Translations under genes and position numbers: made by a program
In this document: in pieces, positions 23,959 through 30,498 of the stretch
How the letters are laid out: each line of letters opens with the position of its first letter
Numbering within the stretch: the first letter of the stretch is position 1
Source: Photorhabdus khanii NC19
GTDB lineage: Bacteria > Pseudomonadota > Gammaproteobacteria > Enterobacterales > Enterobacteriaceae
NCBI RefSeq assembly: GCF_000517265.1
Contig: NZ_AYSJ01000003.1
Span: 1 to 35,413 of the forward strand
Length of the DNA stretch: 35,413 nt
Reading direction: 5' to 3'
Notes under the pieces: generated by a model
Database searches by the model: none
Seen by the model: the letters and a program-made list of their open reading frames with translations, nothing else
What the model was told of the DNA's origin: nothing

Positions 23959-24283
23959 TTTGACCTCCGGCAATTCGGTGCTGCTGCACCACCTCTAATT
24001 TGCTATAAAGTGCATCCAGTTTTGCTTCAATTACTGTCTGACCACGAATGTAATCTTCACGGCGTACATAGTTCAGAGGGAGCTCAGCTTTGAATTGCAT
24101 GAACTCGCGTTCGAGCTGAGACCAATTGTCTACGGAATTTTTAAGTGCCAGTTCTAACGATGCATGTCGTTCATCCTGCCGTTCTTCTGCTTTAGTAAAT
24201 AACCACTTTGCGATACCAAACACGAAACCGAGAAAAGAGAGCAAAAAACCTACGGCAGCCCAAAATTCAATTTGTAGTGTCAT
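23951..24283 (-). CDS. Mu gp25-like membrane-anchored coiled-coil protein
   Basis: This 110-residue protein has one N-terminal membrane helix (residues ~8-30, WAAVGFLLSFLGFVFGIAKWLF) followed by a charged helix (KAEERQDERHASLELALKNSVDNWSQLEREFMQFKAELP) and a second helical stretch ending near 100. This is the layout of the DUF2730-like gp25 proteins of Mu-type phages, whose role is unknown. It overlaps the spanin gene by 4 bases and the next gene by 8. Membrane placement and position after lysis genes suggest an accessory part in lysis or assembly. Confidence 0.75.
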   Translation of the reverse strand: MTLQIEFWAAVGFLLSFLGFVFGIAKWLFTKAEERQDERHASLELALKNSVDNWSQLEREFMQFKAELPLNYVRREDYIRGQTVIEAKLDALYSKLEVVQQHRIAGGQND

Positions 24284-24903
24284 TGTTGTAATCCTTTGAT
24301 GTAATCCAACAGGCCATTAACCTGCGCTTTCAATGCAAGACACTGTTCTCCGTTGTCGATGATATTGGAGAGGATATCTCGTTGTGTGATATCGAATGGC
24401 CGTAGCTGGGCATCAGAGCTTTCATTTCCACAGGACGTTTCATCAGCGCCGGAGGTAACGGAGGCAGAGCAAGTTTGTTCACTGGACAGGCCGAAGGCGG
24501 CGTTGTATTGCTGCATGAAGCCACGAGTAAACACGCAATTAACGGGATGAAATTGTTGTTTTTCATCCATCCAACGTTGAGTAACATGGTCAATCTTCCT
24601 CTTGAGTTGCTGGTTTTGAGTGCGGAGTCGTTCAATATCATTGAGATAATTAGCTTCTGCCTGATGCGCCGTATTGACCTGCATTTGGTAACGTTTCTGC
24701 AAAGCATTAAGAGCTGCCAGTTCCCGTTCTACCCGTTGTTTTTCCAATAGGAGAAATGCGGCTTTCTGCTGTGCCAATGCGGCATTCCCGATCTCCATTG
24801 CTTTCTGAAAGCCTGTGGCATGGCCTCGCCAATGAGCCAAAGCGAACATGCCAATTAGCACCAAAATCAATACAATAGGTTTAGCCCACAATTTAATTGG
24901 CAC
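24280..24903 (-). CDS. i-spanin (Rz-like)
   Basis: A 207-residue inner-membrane spanin. GTG at 24903 is chosen because GGGAGG lies 8 bases upstream; a GTG at 24912 has no spacer. A short N-terminus is followed by a membrane helix (KPIVLILVLIGMFALAHW) and a periplasmic coiled coil (ALAQQKAAFLLLEKQRVERELAALNALQKRYQMQVN ... ANYLNDIERLRTQNQQLKRKIDHVTQ). The C-terminal third has six cysteines or so, unusual for Rz. It contains the o-spanin gene in another frame. The pair should fuse inner and outer membranes in the last step of lysis. Confidence 0.88.
   Translation of the reverse strand: MPIKLWAKPIVLILVLIGMFALAHWRGHATGFQKAMEIGNAALAQQKAAFLLLEKQRVERELAALNALQKRYQMQVNTAHQAEANYLNDIERLRTQNQQLKRKIDHVTQRWMDEKQQFHPVNCVFTRGFMQQYNAAFGLSSEQTCSASVTSGADETSCGNESSDAQLRPFDITQRDILSNIIDNGEQCLALKAQVNGLLDYIKGLQQ
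24330..24566 (-). CDS. o-spanin lipoprotein (Rz1-like), nested in Rz gene
   Basis: A 78-residue lipoprotein wholly inside the Rz gene in another frame. The start MKNNNFIPLIACLLVASC gives a signal peptide ending in the lipobox VASC, cysteine at residue 18. The mature part is proline-rich (PPSACPVNKLALPPLPPALMKRP), the typical o-spanin linker. Upstream codons of this frame are ignored because they lack a signal. Complete embedding of Rz1 in Rz, as in lambda, is well known. It should sit in the outer membrane and bind the Rz coiled coil across the periplasm. Confidence 0.85.
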   Translation of the reverse strand: MKNNNFIPLIACLLVASCSNTTPPSACPVNKLALPPLPPALMKRPVEMKALMPSYGHSISHNEISSPISSTTENSVLH

Positions 24904-25516
24904 AGCTAGCACCTCCCCAAGCCAAATAGCGCGGTGCGAGTGCTAGTAATATGCGTCGGGGGTAATAGCGATTCTCTTTCCATGCTGAGGTACGGCGCCC
25001 TGCGTTCTGAAATTCAACGTGACCAAACCAGATCCACGGATTGAGACCAACTGCCTCGGTTTTCTTCTTATCCCGTAGTAACCAGCCTAAGCCTCCGTTA
25101 TAGGCAGACAGCACCATCGCCATTCTTTGGCACTTATCGGCAGCTTTAATGCGTTGCCATAGCCAATGGTCATAGTGAACCATTGCCCGTATAGACCAGA
25201 CTGGATTGAAGGGATCTTTATTGGATAATTCAGGAATGCGTTGGCTAATCCAATCCGCTGTTGTAGGCATAAACTGGGCCATACCTTGAGCACCAACAGG
25301 CGAAATAGCTCGTGATTTCCAGTCACTCTCCTGATGCAACTGCGCGGCAAAATCAGCTACAGGTGCATTCAATCCCCAGATCACACGAGAAGCACGTATC
25401 AAGTCATTGCGGTATTGCTGCGAACGGTGTGGTGGTTCGTTAGCCAATGCTGGGCTGACCATACCGCCACACCACAACAGTACAATTCTGATAATCTGCC
25501 GCCAATTCATAATCAT
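24893..25516 (-). CDS. SLT-family endolysin with signal peptide (BcepMu gp22-like)
   Basis: A 207-residue lytic transglycosylase. An N-terminal signal-like helix (IIRIVLLWCGGMVSPALA) ends with an AxA site near residue 25. The SLT domain shows the catalytic glutamate in QLHQES (residue 63), SPVGAQGMAQFMPTT and the later LSAYNGGLGW motif. It should cleave glycosidic bonds of peptidoglycan. Export through Sec would make the holin less needed, as for other signal-endolysins. BcepMu carries a similar SLT lysin. The start overlaps the holin stop (ATGA), and its end overlaps Rz. Confidence 0.92.
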   Translation of the reverse strand: MIMNWRQIIRIVLLWCGGMVSPALANEPPHRSQQYRNDLIRASRVIWGLNAPVADFAAQLHQESDWKSRAISPVGAQGMAQFMPTTADWISQRIPELSNKDPFNPVWSIRAMVHYDHWLWQRIKAADKCQRMAMVLSAYNGGLGWLLRDKKKTEAVGLNPWIWFGHVEFQNAGRRTSAWKENRYYPRRILLALAPRYLAWGGASCAN

Positions 25517-25863
25517 AACCCTGTAGCTACGCTCAGACAGGTGGCGGCAACAATCAGTGCACGGCGTATCAGAACAGCCGCAAACACCAGATGGTAGCCA
25601 GTCTGAACGGGATATTTTCCTTCTTTCATGAGTATCTCATCATGTTTCAGATACTGACCGGGCCTTGCTTTCGGGAATAAACTGCGGTCTAGCCAGTACC
25701 CCAAGACAACAGCCAGAGCAATAAGCGATAATTTGTAGATAACGACGGGGACTTGTTGAGGGGAAACTAAACCGATAGTAAGCAGCAATAGAACAGCTGT
25801 TAACAACCAGCCACCGAGGCGTAATTTTTTGATAAGTGATACAAACGATTTGAAAGTTCTCAT
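25513..25863 (-). CDS. putative holin
   Basis: This 116-residue protein has three predicted membrane helices: about 17-35 (GGWLLTAVLLLLTIGLV), 39-57 (VPVVIYKLSLIALAVVLGYWL) and 91-115 (HLVFAAVLIRRALIVAATCLSV). The first and last are flanked by basic residues. It is the first gene of the late operon and its stop overlaps the lysin start, the standard place for a holin in this phage group. It should make the inner-membrane lesion that starts lysis and lets the spanins act. No holin family motif is visible beyond topology. Confidence 0.75.
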   Translation of the reverse strand: MRTFKSFVSLIKKLRLGGWLLTAVLLLLTIGLVSPQQVPVVIYKLSLIALAVVLGYWLDRSLFPKARPGQYLKHDEILMKEGKYPVQTGYHLVFAAVLIRRALIVAATCLSVATGL

Positions 25864-26113
25864 TGAACTGTCTCCGTAGTCGTTGATGGAAACAGTTTTG
25901 TCAATTTATCGGGAAAAGGATTTTAAAGGGCGTTAAGAGCGCATCAGAAAAGTAAAAGACAGGATAAGAGCGACCTGCCTAACGCTCGAACACTGGGTAG
26001 GCTATCAACTCACAGGTATGTACTGTGAGTCAATCTAGGCTCTTTCCGTTATTGATTATTGATGACCGGAAAAGCCTGGCTCATTTTCAGCTAATGGAAA
26101 AGGCTTACTGATA
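25864..26113. other. divergent control region between late operon and methyltransferase
   Basis: A 250-base intergenic region without a gene. It is the expected site of the late promoter, activated by Mor. It contains a perfect inverted repeat, CTCACAG and CTGTGAG around GTATGTA (26009-26029), a fair activator or repressor site. No consensus promoter facing the late operon is obvious, which would fit an activator-dependent promoter. Confidence 0.45.
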
Positions 26114-26884
26114 ATGAAAGAACAAGCTTTACCCATCGTTCCGTGGATTGGTGGTAAACGCCGATTAGCAAAACATATTTTACCGTTATTTCCTGAGCAT
26201 ACCTGTTATGTCGAACCGTTCTGTGGTGCTGCTGCACTGTATTTCCTAAAAGTACCGAGCAAATGTGAAGTGATTAATGATATTAATGGTGAGTTGGTGA
26301 ATCTTTATCGCGTGATAAAACATCACTTGGAAGAGTTTGTCCGGCAATTTAAATGGGCATTGGTCAGCCGCCAAATTTATAAATGGTTACAGATTACCCC
26401 CGAAGAAACGCTAACCGATATTCAGAGAGCAGCGCGTTTCTACTATCTCCAAAAGCAGGCATTTGGCGGTAAGGTTGCTGAACATACTTTTGGAACTTCC
26501 ACCACCAGCCCACCGCGATTTAATTTACTCAGAATAGAAGAAGAGCTATCAATGGCTCATCTGCGACTGGCAAGAACGATCATTGAAAATATGGATTGGG
26601 CGCAATGCATCCAGCGGTACGACAGGCCGCATACACTGTTTTATTGTGATCCTCCATATTGGGGTACAGAGGGATATGGCATAGAGTTCGGACTTGAGAA
26701 CTATGATCTATTAGCAGAATTAGCACATACCATCCGAGGGAAAATGGTGATTTCGGTGAACAATATTCCAGAAATGCGCAAGGCGTTCAAAGGGTTGACA
26801 ATGCAAGCAGTTAATATCGGTTACAACTTGAAAGTTACGGGGAAAGCTAAACAGAGTAAAGAGCTAATCATTTGTAATTTCTAA
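26114..26884 (+). CDS. DNA adenine methyltransferase (Dam/D12 class)
   Basis: A 256-residue N6-adenine methyltransferase of the alpha group. The AdoMet-binding start PWIGGKRRLAKHIL (residues 10-23), VEPFCGAAALYF (33-44) and the catalytic DPPY (179-182, YCDPPYWGTEGYG) are in the D12-class order. The recognition sequence cannot be read from the protein; relatives methylate GATC or other short sites. It faces away from the late operon and is followed by a strong terminator, so it is an independently expressed cargo gene. Likely roles are protecting phage DNA from host restriction or modifying regulatory sites. Confidence 0.9.
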   Translation: MKEQALPIVPWIGGKRRLAKHILPLFPEHTCYVEPFCGAAALYFLKVPSKCEVINDINGELVNLYRVIKHHLEEFVRQFKWALVSRQIYKWLQITPEETLTDIQRAARFYYLQKQAFGGKVAEHTFGTSTTSPPRFNLLRIEEELSMAHLRLARTIIENMDWAQCIQRYDRPHTLFYCDPPYWGTEGYGIEFGLENYDLLAELAHTIRGKMVISVNNIPEMRKAFKGLTMQAVNIGYNLKVTGKAKQSKELIICNF

Positions 26885-26895
26885 TAACCGAGAAT

Positions 26896-26927
26896 GGCAA
26901 GGCAATATATTTGCTTTGCCATTTTTT
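26896..26927 (+). terminator. Rho-independent terminator after methyltransferase
   Basis: GGCAAGGCAA pairs with TTGCTTTGCC (one G-U) around a short AT loop, followed by T6. It also lies at the end of the convergent lysogeny operon, so it could serve both strands. Confidence 0.85.
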
Positions 26928-26931
26928 ACCT

Positions 26932-27369
26932 TTAACTCAAGCCAATAGAACGGGACACAAACTGTAAACCTATTCCAAGAGTTTGGCTAACTAAAGACCT
27001 TAATGCTTCTTTACTTTCAGTCTTCAATGTTTCCTTAATACGATCACCTAATGGAGTTTCTAAGCTATCAGGGATTACTTTGAGAACTTCTAAACCCTCA
27101 GCGGTTAATACGGCTCTATGACAACCTTCAGAGCTCATAGTCCCTGCCAAATAACCATTCGTCATGAGCCAATCCACGGTATCCAGAAAAAATCTATGAT
27201 CTTCTACTGTAGTACAAAGTTCATCAGAGGATGTTCCATCAGAATATTGAAGGGGTTCACCGATTATCTCTGTGGATAAAAGATCTATTTTTAAAGGAAA
27301 TGACTCATATAATTTCCCAAATATAATACCTACAATTTCATTAAATTTTTCTATGTTTGTAGTAGACAT
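26932..27369 (-). CDS. hypothetical protein, last gene of lysogeny operon
   Basis: A 145-residue protein not recognised with certainty. The start MSTTNIEKFNEIVGIIFGKLYESFPLKIDL at 27369 has AGGA upstream. The longer open frame into the lipoprotein gene is rejected. The middle part DHRFFLDTVDWLMTNGYLAGTM...HRAVLTAEGLEVLKVIPDSL looks like a winged helix, with a wing around AVLTAEG. The C-terminal tail (LKTESKEALRSLVSQTLGIGLQFVSRSIG) is helical and amphipathic. It is 17 bases after the lipoprotein stop, so expressed with the repressor in lysogens. It may be a regulator or an exclusion factor. Confidence 0.65.
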   Translation of the reverse strand: MSTTNIEKFNEIVGIIFGKLYESFPLKIDLLSTEIIGEPLQYSDGTSSDELCTTVEDHRFFLDTVDWLMTNGYLAGTMSSEGCHRAVLTAEGLEVLKVIPDSLETPLGDRIKETLKTESKEALRSLVSQTLGIGLQFVSRSIGLS

Positions 27370-27386
27370 AAATATCCTATTTGTTT

Positions 27387-27806
27387 CTAAAGTTTCAATT
27401 TCAACGTTCCACCAGGTACATTCTGTTGATCTAAACAAACAGATTGGCAAGCTGATTTAGATATAGATAAAACTGTTTCGTTATCTTCTATATCAAGAAA
27501 ACAATTATTCCCATTAGCTATATAATCATTGGGCAGTTTGGCATTTTCATCAATATGAAATTTGATAGTTGTGCGTGAAGGATAACTGTTTTCGTAAACT
27601 GTGATGTCAGTAAATTGATCAGAGTATTTATCCAATCCTGGGCACATTTTTCTAATAGTTGGCAATAATCGATTGATAGTGGGATCATCTGTTGCTATTG
27701 AGAACACAGGGGCTGGAGCTTTTTCAGACTCAATCTGAACGCTATTTTCTGTTCCATCACCACACCCCGCCAAAATAAATATTGCGGGAATTAATAACTT
27801 ACGCAC
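27387..27806 (-). CDS. putative phage-encoded lipoprotein
   Basis: A 139-residue protein starting with GTG and AAGGG 8 bases upstream. The signal RKLLIPAIFILAGC ends with the lipobox LAGC; cysteine is residue 15. Two or more further cysteine pairs (MCPG..., NCFLDI, ACQSVC) suggest disulphides in the periplasm. The mature domain has strand-rich segments (DITVYENSYPSRTTIKFHIDENAKL). It is co-directional with the repressor and sits between a membrane protein and the unknown last gene. A lysogen-expressed lipoprotein in this place is a candidate superinfection exclusion factor, but no family is recognised. Confidence 0.7.
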   Translation of the reverse strand: MRKLLIPAIFILAGCGDGTENSVQIESEKAPAPVFSIATDDPTINRLLPTIRKMCPGLDKYSDQFTDITVYENSYPSRTTIKFHIDENAKLPNDYIANGNNCFLDIEDNETVLSISKSACQSVCLDQQNVPGGTLKLKL

Positions 27807-27845
27807 AGCTCATACCCTTATATAAAATAAAAAATAACTATATTT

Positions 27846-28382
27846 TTAAGAATTTCTACGTCGCAAGATTACGTCTATGGTATCAATAACATTCTGATTT
27901 TCACCTATTATCCTATTTTCTATCTTCCTGTTCTTGTCCATTTTTTTTCCACAAATCATCATCAGTACGGTCCAAGAGATAAAGATTATTAATGTCTTAT
28001 CATTAACTGCCAATACATTAGTAGATCCTCCACCAAAAAACATCATATAAGCGTTCCATAGGGGAAACGTAAATGCTATAAGCACGAGGCTAAGTAATAG
28101 CAAGCAAGGTGTATTGATGTAATAACGCCATTTAGCATCTTTATTTTTTATAAGTAATTCTCGTTTTATAGCAAGTAACTCCCGACTATCCCTTTCATGA
28201 AGCTCACGTGACCGAGATGGCGTGGGGTTAATATTGACGACTGAACCTACATGAATAGAGCCATGATTATTGCCACCAACGCTGATGGTTATCTGTCGTT
28301 CCTGCCCATCTTGGGGAAGTTGTTTAAGGCTATCAAAAACTTGTCCTGCTAATGTTTGTAATTCTTCATCTCTTCTGTTCAT
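27846..28382 (-). CDS. unknown two-helix membrane protein next to repressor
   Basis: This 178-residue protein has a good AAAGGA site before its ATG. The N-terminal cytoplasmic part contains a helix (LQTLAGQVFDSLKQLP) and a glycine/asparagine strand motif, ITISVGGNNHGSIHVGSVVNI (residues 31-51). This looks like short beta repeats that some phage and defence proteins use for assembly or nucleic acid contact. After a charged helix (RDSRELLAIKRELLIKNKD) come two membrane helices (about 92-114 and 130-145) and a short C-terminal tail. It is 17 bases after the repressor stop, so in the lysogeny operon. Function unknown. Confidence 0.7.
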   Translation of the reverse strand: MNRRDEELQTLAGQVFDSLKQLPQDGQERQITISVGGNNHGSIHVGSVVNINPTPSRSRELHERDSRELLAIKRELLIKNKDAKWRYYINTPCLLLLSLVLIAFTFPLWNAYMMFFGGGSTNVLAVNDKTLIIFISWTVLMMICGKKMDKNRKIENRIIGENQNVIDTIDVILRRRNS

Positions 28383-28399
28383 GCAAATCCTTTATTTTT

Positions 28400-28816
28400 T
28401 TAATGATTAACAACCAGTTTTAATACTCTATCAATTCTACTGTCATCGACAGCCGACTCTTTGATTAAAAAGTTATATATTTTTGATGATTGCAGGACGA
28501 GTTCATCGGGTGTCCAGCGGCGATTAGCCTGTTGTGCCATCGAATCTAGTTTATGAACAATTTTTCCCAGTAATTCTTCATCTATCTCACTGTTTTTGTA
28601 AGCGGTAGAGGCTGACTTTTCAACTTGTCCTGTGATCAGGTACAACACATCAAGACCAGCTTTTGCCCAAAGGCTTATAGCGTCAGCCCCTGGTGCAGAT
28701 TCATCTTTTTCCCACCTTATCTGTGATTTTCTTGATGCGCCAACCATCTCCGCGAAATCAGACTGACTAAACCCCAATCGCTCACGCTCTTTTTTTAATC
28801 TCTCACCAAGAGACAT
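28400..28816 (-). CDS. XRE-family phage repressor
   Basis: A 138-residue repressor starting MSLGERLKKERERLGF at 28816. A GTG at 28825 with AAAGGG ahead is an alternative start, giving 141 residues. The N-terminal helix-turn-helix (SQSDFAEMVGASRKSQIRWEKDES) is typical of XRE repressors, with DNA-reading residues around SRKSQIRWE. The C-terminal ~70 residues (YKNSEIDEELLGKIVHKLDSMAQQANRRWTPDELVLQSSKIY) form helices, likely for dimer formation. No LexA-type protease domain is visible. It is divergent from the gp16-like early gene and should bind the palindrome 28841-28856 in the early promoter. Confidence 0.85.
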   Translation of the reverse strand: MSLGERLKKERERLGFSQSDFAEMVGASRKSQIRWEKDESAPGADAISLWAKAGLDVLYLITGQVEKSASTAYKNSEIDEELLGKIVHKLDSMAQQANRRWTPDELVLQSSKIYNFLIKESAVDDSRIDRVLKLVVNH

Positions 28817-28833
28817 TTTTGTCACCAAAACCC

Positions 28834-28862
28834 TTTACAAGTCCCATTAATGGGACAATAAT
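28834..28862 (+). promoter_or_regulatory. early promoter with operator in spacer
   Basis: TTTACA (28834-28839), 17-base spacer, AATAAT (28857-28862), facing the gp16-like gene. The spacer is almost entirely the palindrome at 28841-28856, so a bound repressor would block RNA polymerase. Confidence 0.7.
28841..28856. promoter_or_regulatory. repressor operator (perfect 16-bp palindrome)
   Basis: GTCCCATTAATGGGAC is a perfect palindrome between repressor and early genes, in the spacer of the rightward promoter. It is the best candidate for the repressor operator. A second copy was not found nearby. Confidence 0.75.
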
Positions 28863-28906
28863 GTCACATATCGTACAAACATCATTGCATTACCGGAGGC
28901 CATTGC

Positions 28907-29095
28907 ATGACACCCGATAAAATTAAAAGCCGCTTTCAACAACACGGCATCACTATTACCCAATGGGCACAGGATAACGGGTATTCCCGTGAAGCTGTAT
29001 ACCGAGTTCTTAATGGACAATCCAAAGCTAATTACGGAAAGGCCCATGAAATAGCTGTAAAGCTAGGTCTGAAAACGCCTAGTTTAGGCATTTAA
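28907..29095 (+). CDS. BcepMu gp16-family DNA-binding protein
   Basis: This 62-residue protein has GGAGG 7 bases before its ATG. The sequence KIKSRFQQHGITITQWAQDNGYSREAVYRVLNGQSKANYGKAHEIAVKLGLK is that of the BcepMu gp16 family (TIGR04111), with a helix-turn-helix at TQWAQDNGYSREAVYRVL. It is the first early gene and faces the repressor, the position of Ner in Mu, so it probably turns down early or repressor transcription as the lytic cycle starts. It is one of the strongest pieces of evidence that the phage belongs to the BcepMu branch. Confidence 0.88.
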   Translation: MTPDKIKSRFQQHGITITQWAQDNGYSREAVYRVLNGQSKANYGKAHEIAVKLGLKTPSLGI

Positions 29096-29161
29096 ATTTA
29101 GCCTAACTATTTTATCACTCTATGTAACAGATTATCACATATTGAAAAGGGAGAATGTGAC

Positions 29162-29470
29162 ATGCGCAAAATTAACGTTTCCAGTTCTGGTACGCGCATA
29201 TTACGAGTTCTTAAGGCTCTACGTGGTCATTCCTTGTCTGGGATGAGTAATGGTGAATTAGCGGAATTACTGGGGGAATCTCCTGCAAATATTAATCGTG
29301 CACTAAATACATTAATAGAAGAAGGGCTGGCGCAAAAACTGGGTAGCGGCAGATATGCACCCGGTATGCAATTACTGCAAATAGCACAATCGTTCTCAAA
29401 TGAAATGGCTAACACCCAAGCCAAAATTACAGAAATGAATCAGCGCGTTTTAGCTGGTAGCAGAAATTAA
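29162..29470 (+). CDS. IclR-type winged-helix early protein
   Basis: This 102-residue protein contains the winged helix INVSSSGTRILRVLKALRGHSLSGMSNGELAELLGESPANINRALNTLIEEGLAQKLGSGRYAPGMQLLQIAQSF, matching the N-terminal domain of IclR regulators, but lacks their ligand-binding domain. A short helical tail follows. A GGGAG site precedes the ATG. It lies second in the early operon, where BcepMu-like phages encode small regulators. It may tune early expression or transposition. Function beyond DNA binding is inference. Confidence 0.78.
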   Translation: MRKINVSSSGTRILRVLKALRGHSLSGMSNGELAELLGESPANINRALNTLIEEGLAQKLGSGRYAPGMQLLQIAQSFSNEMANTQAKITEMNQRVLAGSRN

Positions 29471-29489
29471 TTAACAAGAGATTCATACA

Positions 29490-30446
29490 ATGGCACGCTC
29501 AAAAAATACAACATCAGTAAAACTAGCCGAAGATGTTCAACTTGCTGACGATCTGCAGGTCAATCTCAACGCTATGACAACACACCGCCTGCAAATCATG
29601 GAACAGTTTGGGGATGGTCTGCCATATGAACGTGAACGTATCGTTCACGAAACCCGTTTCTATATGGCTCAGAGTGCTGAAGCGATGTTGGAAGCTGGGA
29701 AGCGCCTCATTATTCTTAAAGAGAATGAACCTCATGGTGAATTTGTTGACATCGTTAAGGATCAACTCGGTCTGGAACCTCGCATTGCTCAAAAAATGGC
29801 ACAAGCTGCACTCAAATTTCTTTCACCTGGATTAGAGACAAAAGCGAAAACGTTTTCGCTTTTGGGACGTTCCAAACTGTATGAATTGATGCTTGAAGAC
29901 GATGATGAACTGTCAGAATTGGCTGAAGGTGGCACTGTAGCAGGTTTGACATTAGATGATATTGATCGCATGTCTGTCCGCGAACTACGTAAGACCCTAC
30001 GTGATACACGCGCTGATCTGGAAATTTCCCGCCAGACGGTGCAGGAAAAAAAGGAACTTGTTAGTAATTTGATTGAGGAGAAATCTGCAATCCAGCACAA
30101 ACTTCAGCGCCGAATTAATCATGAAAAACCTGAAGAGGAAGGTGCTGCTTTGACACAAGAGGTTAATTCATTGTCTTTTTCTGTTGATGCCGCTATCACC
30201 AATCTTTTCAATGGATTTGAAACGCTTAATGGCCATACCACACGTACTGACATTAGCCATGTTGGGTTTATGGCAGGCGTACTCGATGACCTTGAAGTCA
30301 AAATTCGTAACCTGCGTAATCACTTTAATCTACCTGAGTACAGAGAACACAGCATTGTTCCTGATTGGGCTAAAGAAGGTGTGGAGGCAGAAGAGGAAGG
30401 ATTTAAACGACCAGAATGGATGGATAAGGAAGAGGCACATGAATAA
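29490..30446 (+). CDS. DUF3102 family protein
   Basis: A 318-residue protein. The block HETRFYMAQSAEAMLEAGKRLIILKENEPHGEFVDIVKDQLGLEPRIAQKMAQAALKFL (residues ~53-112) is the DUF3102 pattern, followed by FSLLGRSKLYELMLEDDDELSELAEGGTVAGLTLDDIDRMSVRELRKTLR. A long coiled coil (residues ~170-215) and a helical C-terminus follow. DUF3102 proteins are found in early regions of BcepMu-like prophages and on plasmids; their role is unknown, possibly DNA partition-like, given the resemblance to KorB/ParB helix-turn-helix regions. It overlaps a 13-codon ORF (30439-30480) by ATGA. Confidence 0.85.
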   Translation: MARSKNTTSVKLAEDVQLADDLQVNLNAMTTHRLQIMEQFGDGLPYERERIVHETRFYMAQSAEAMLEAGKRLIILKENEPHGEFVDIVKDQLGLEPRIAQKMAQAALKFLSPGLETKAKTFSLLGRSKLYELMLEDDDELSELAEGGTVAGLTLDDIDRMSVRELRKTLRDTRADLEISRQTVQEKKELVSNLIEEKSAIQHKLQRRINHEKPEEEGAALTQEVNSLSFSVDAAITNLFNGFETLNGHTTRTDISHVGFMAGVLDDLEVKIRNLRNHFNLPEYREHSIVPDWAKEGVEAEEEGFKRPEWMDKEEAHE

Positions 30447-30480
30447 ATCTGAATTGAAAAAATGCTTGAAAAGAAACTGA
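30439..30480 (+). CDS. 13-codon ORF before transposase
   Basis: A tiny ORF (MNKSELKKCLKRN) that starts 8 bases inside the end of the DUF3102 gene and stops 18 bases before the transposase ATG. A role as a coupling leader for transposase translation is possible. It may be nothing. Confidence 0.25.
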   Translation: MNKSELKKCLKRN

Positions 30481-30498
30481 CGGAATAAGGGTAATAAC

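Noticed and set aside
24475-24750. Plus-strand ORF within the spanin genes
   Set aside because: The region already encodes Rz and Rz1 on the other strand, and this frame has no features of its own.
25876-25904. TTGACA on the minus strand upstream of the holin as the late promoter
   Set aside because: The -10 position (GACTAC) is poor, and a start there would leave almost no leader before the ribosome site.
26000-29000. Recent inversion of the early region of an ordinary Mu prophage
   Set aside because: The gene content matches the BcepMu group, in which the early region is already divergent, so no recent event is needed.
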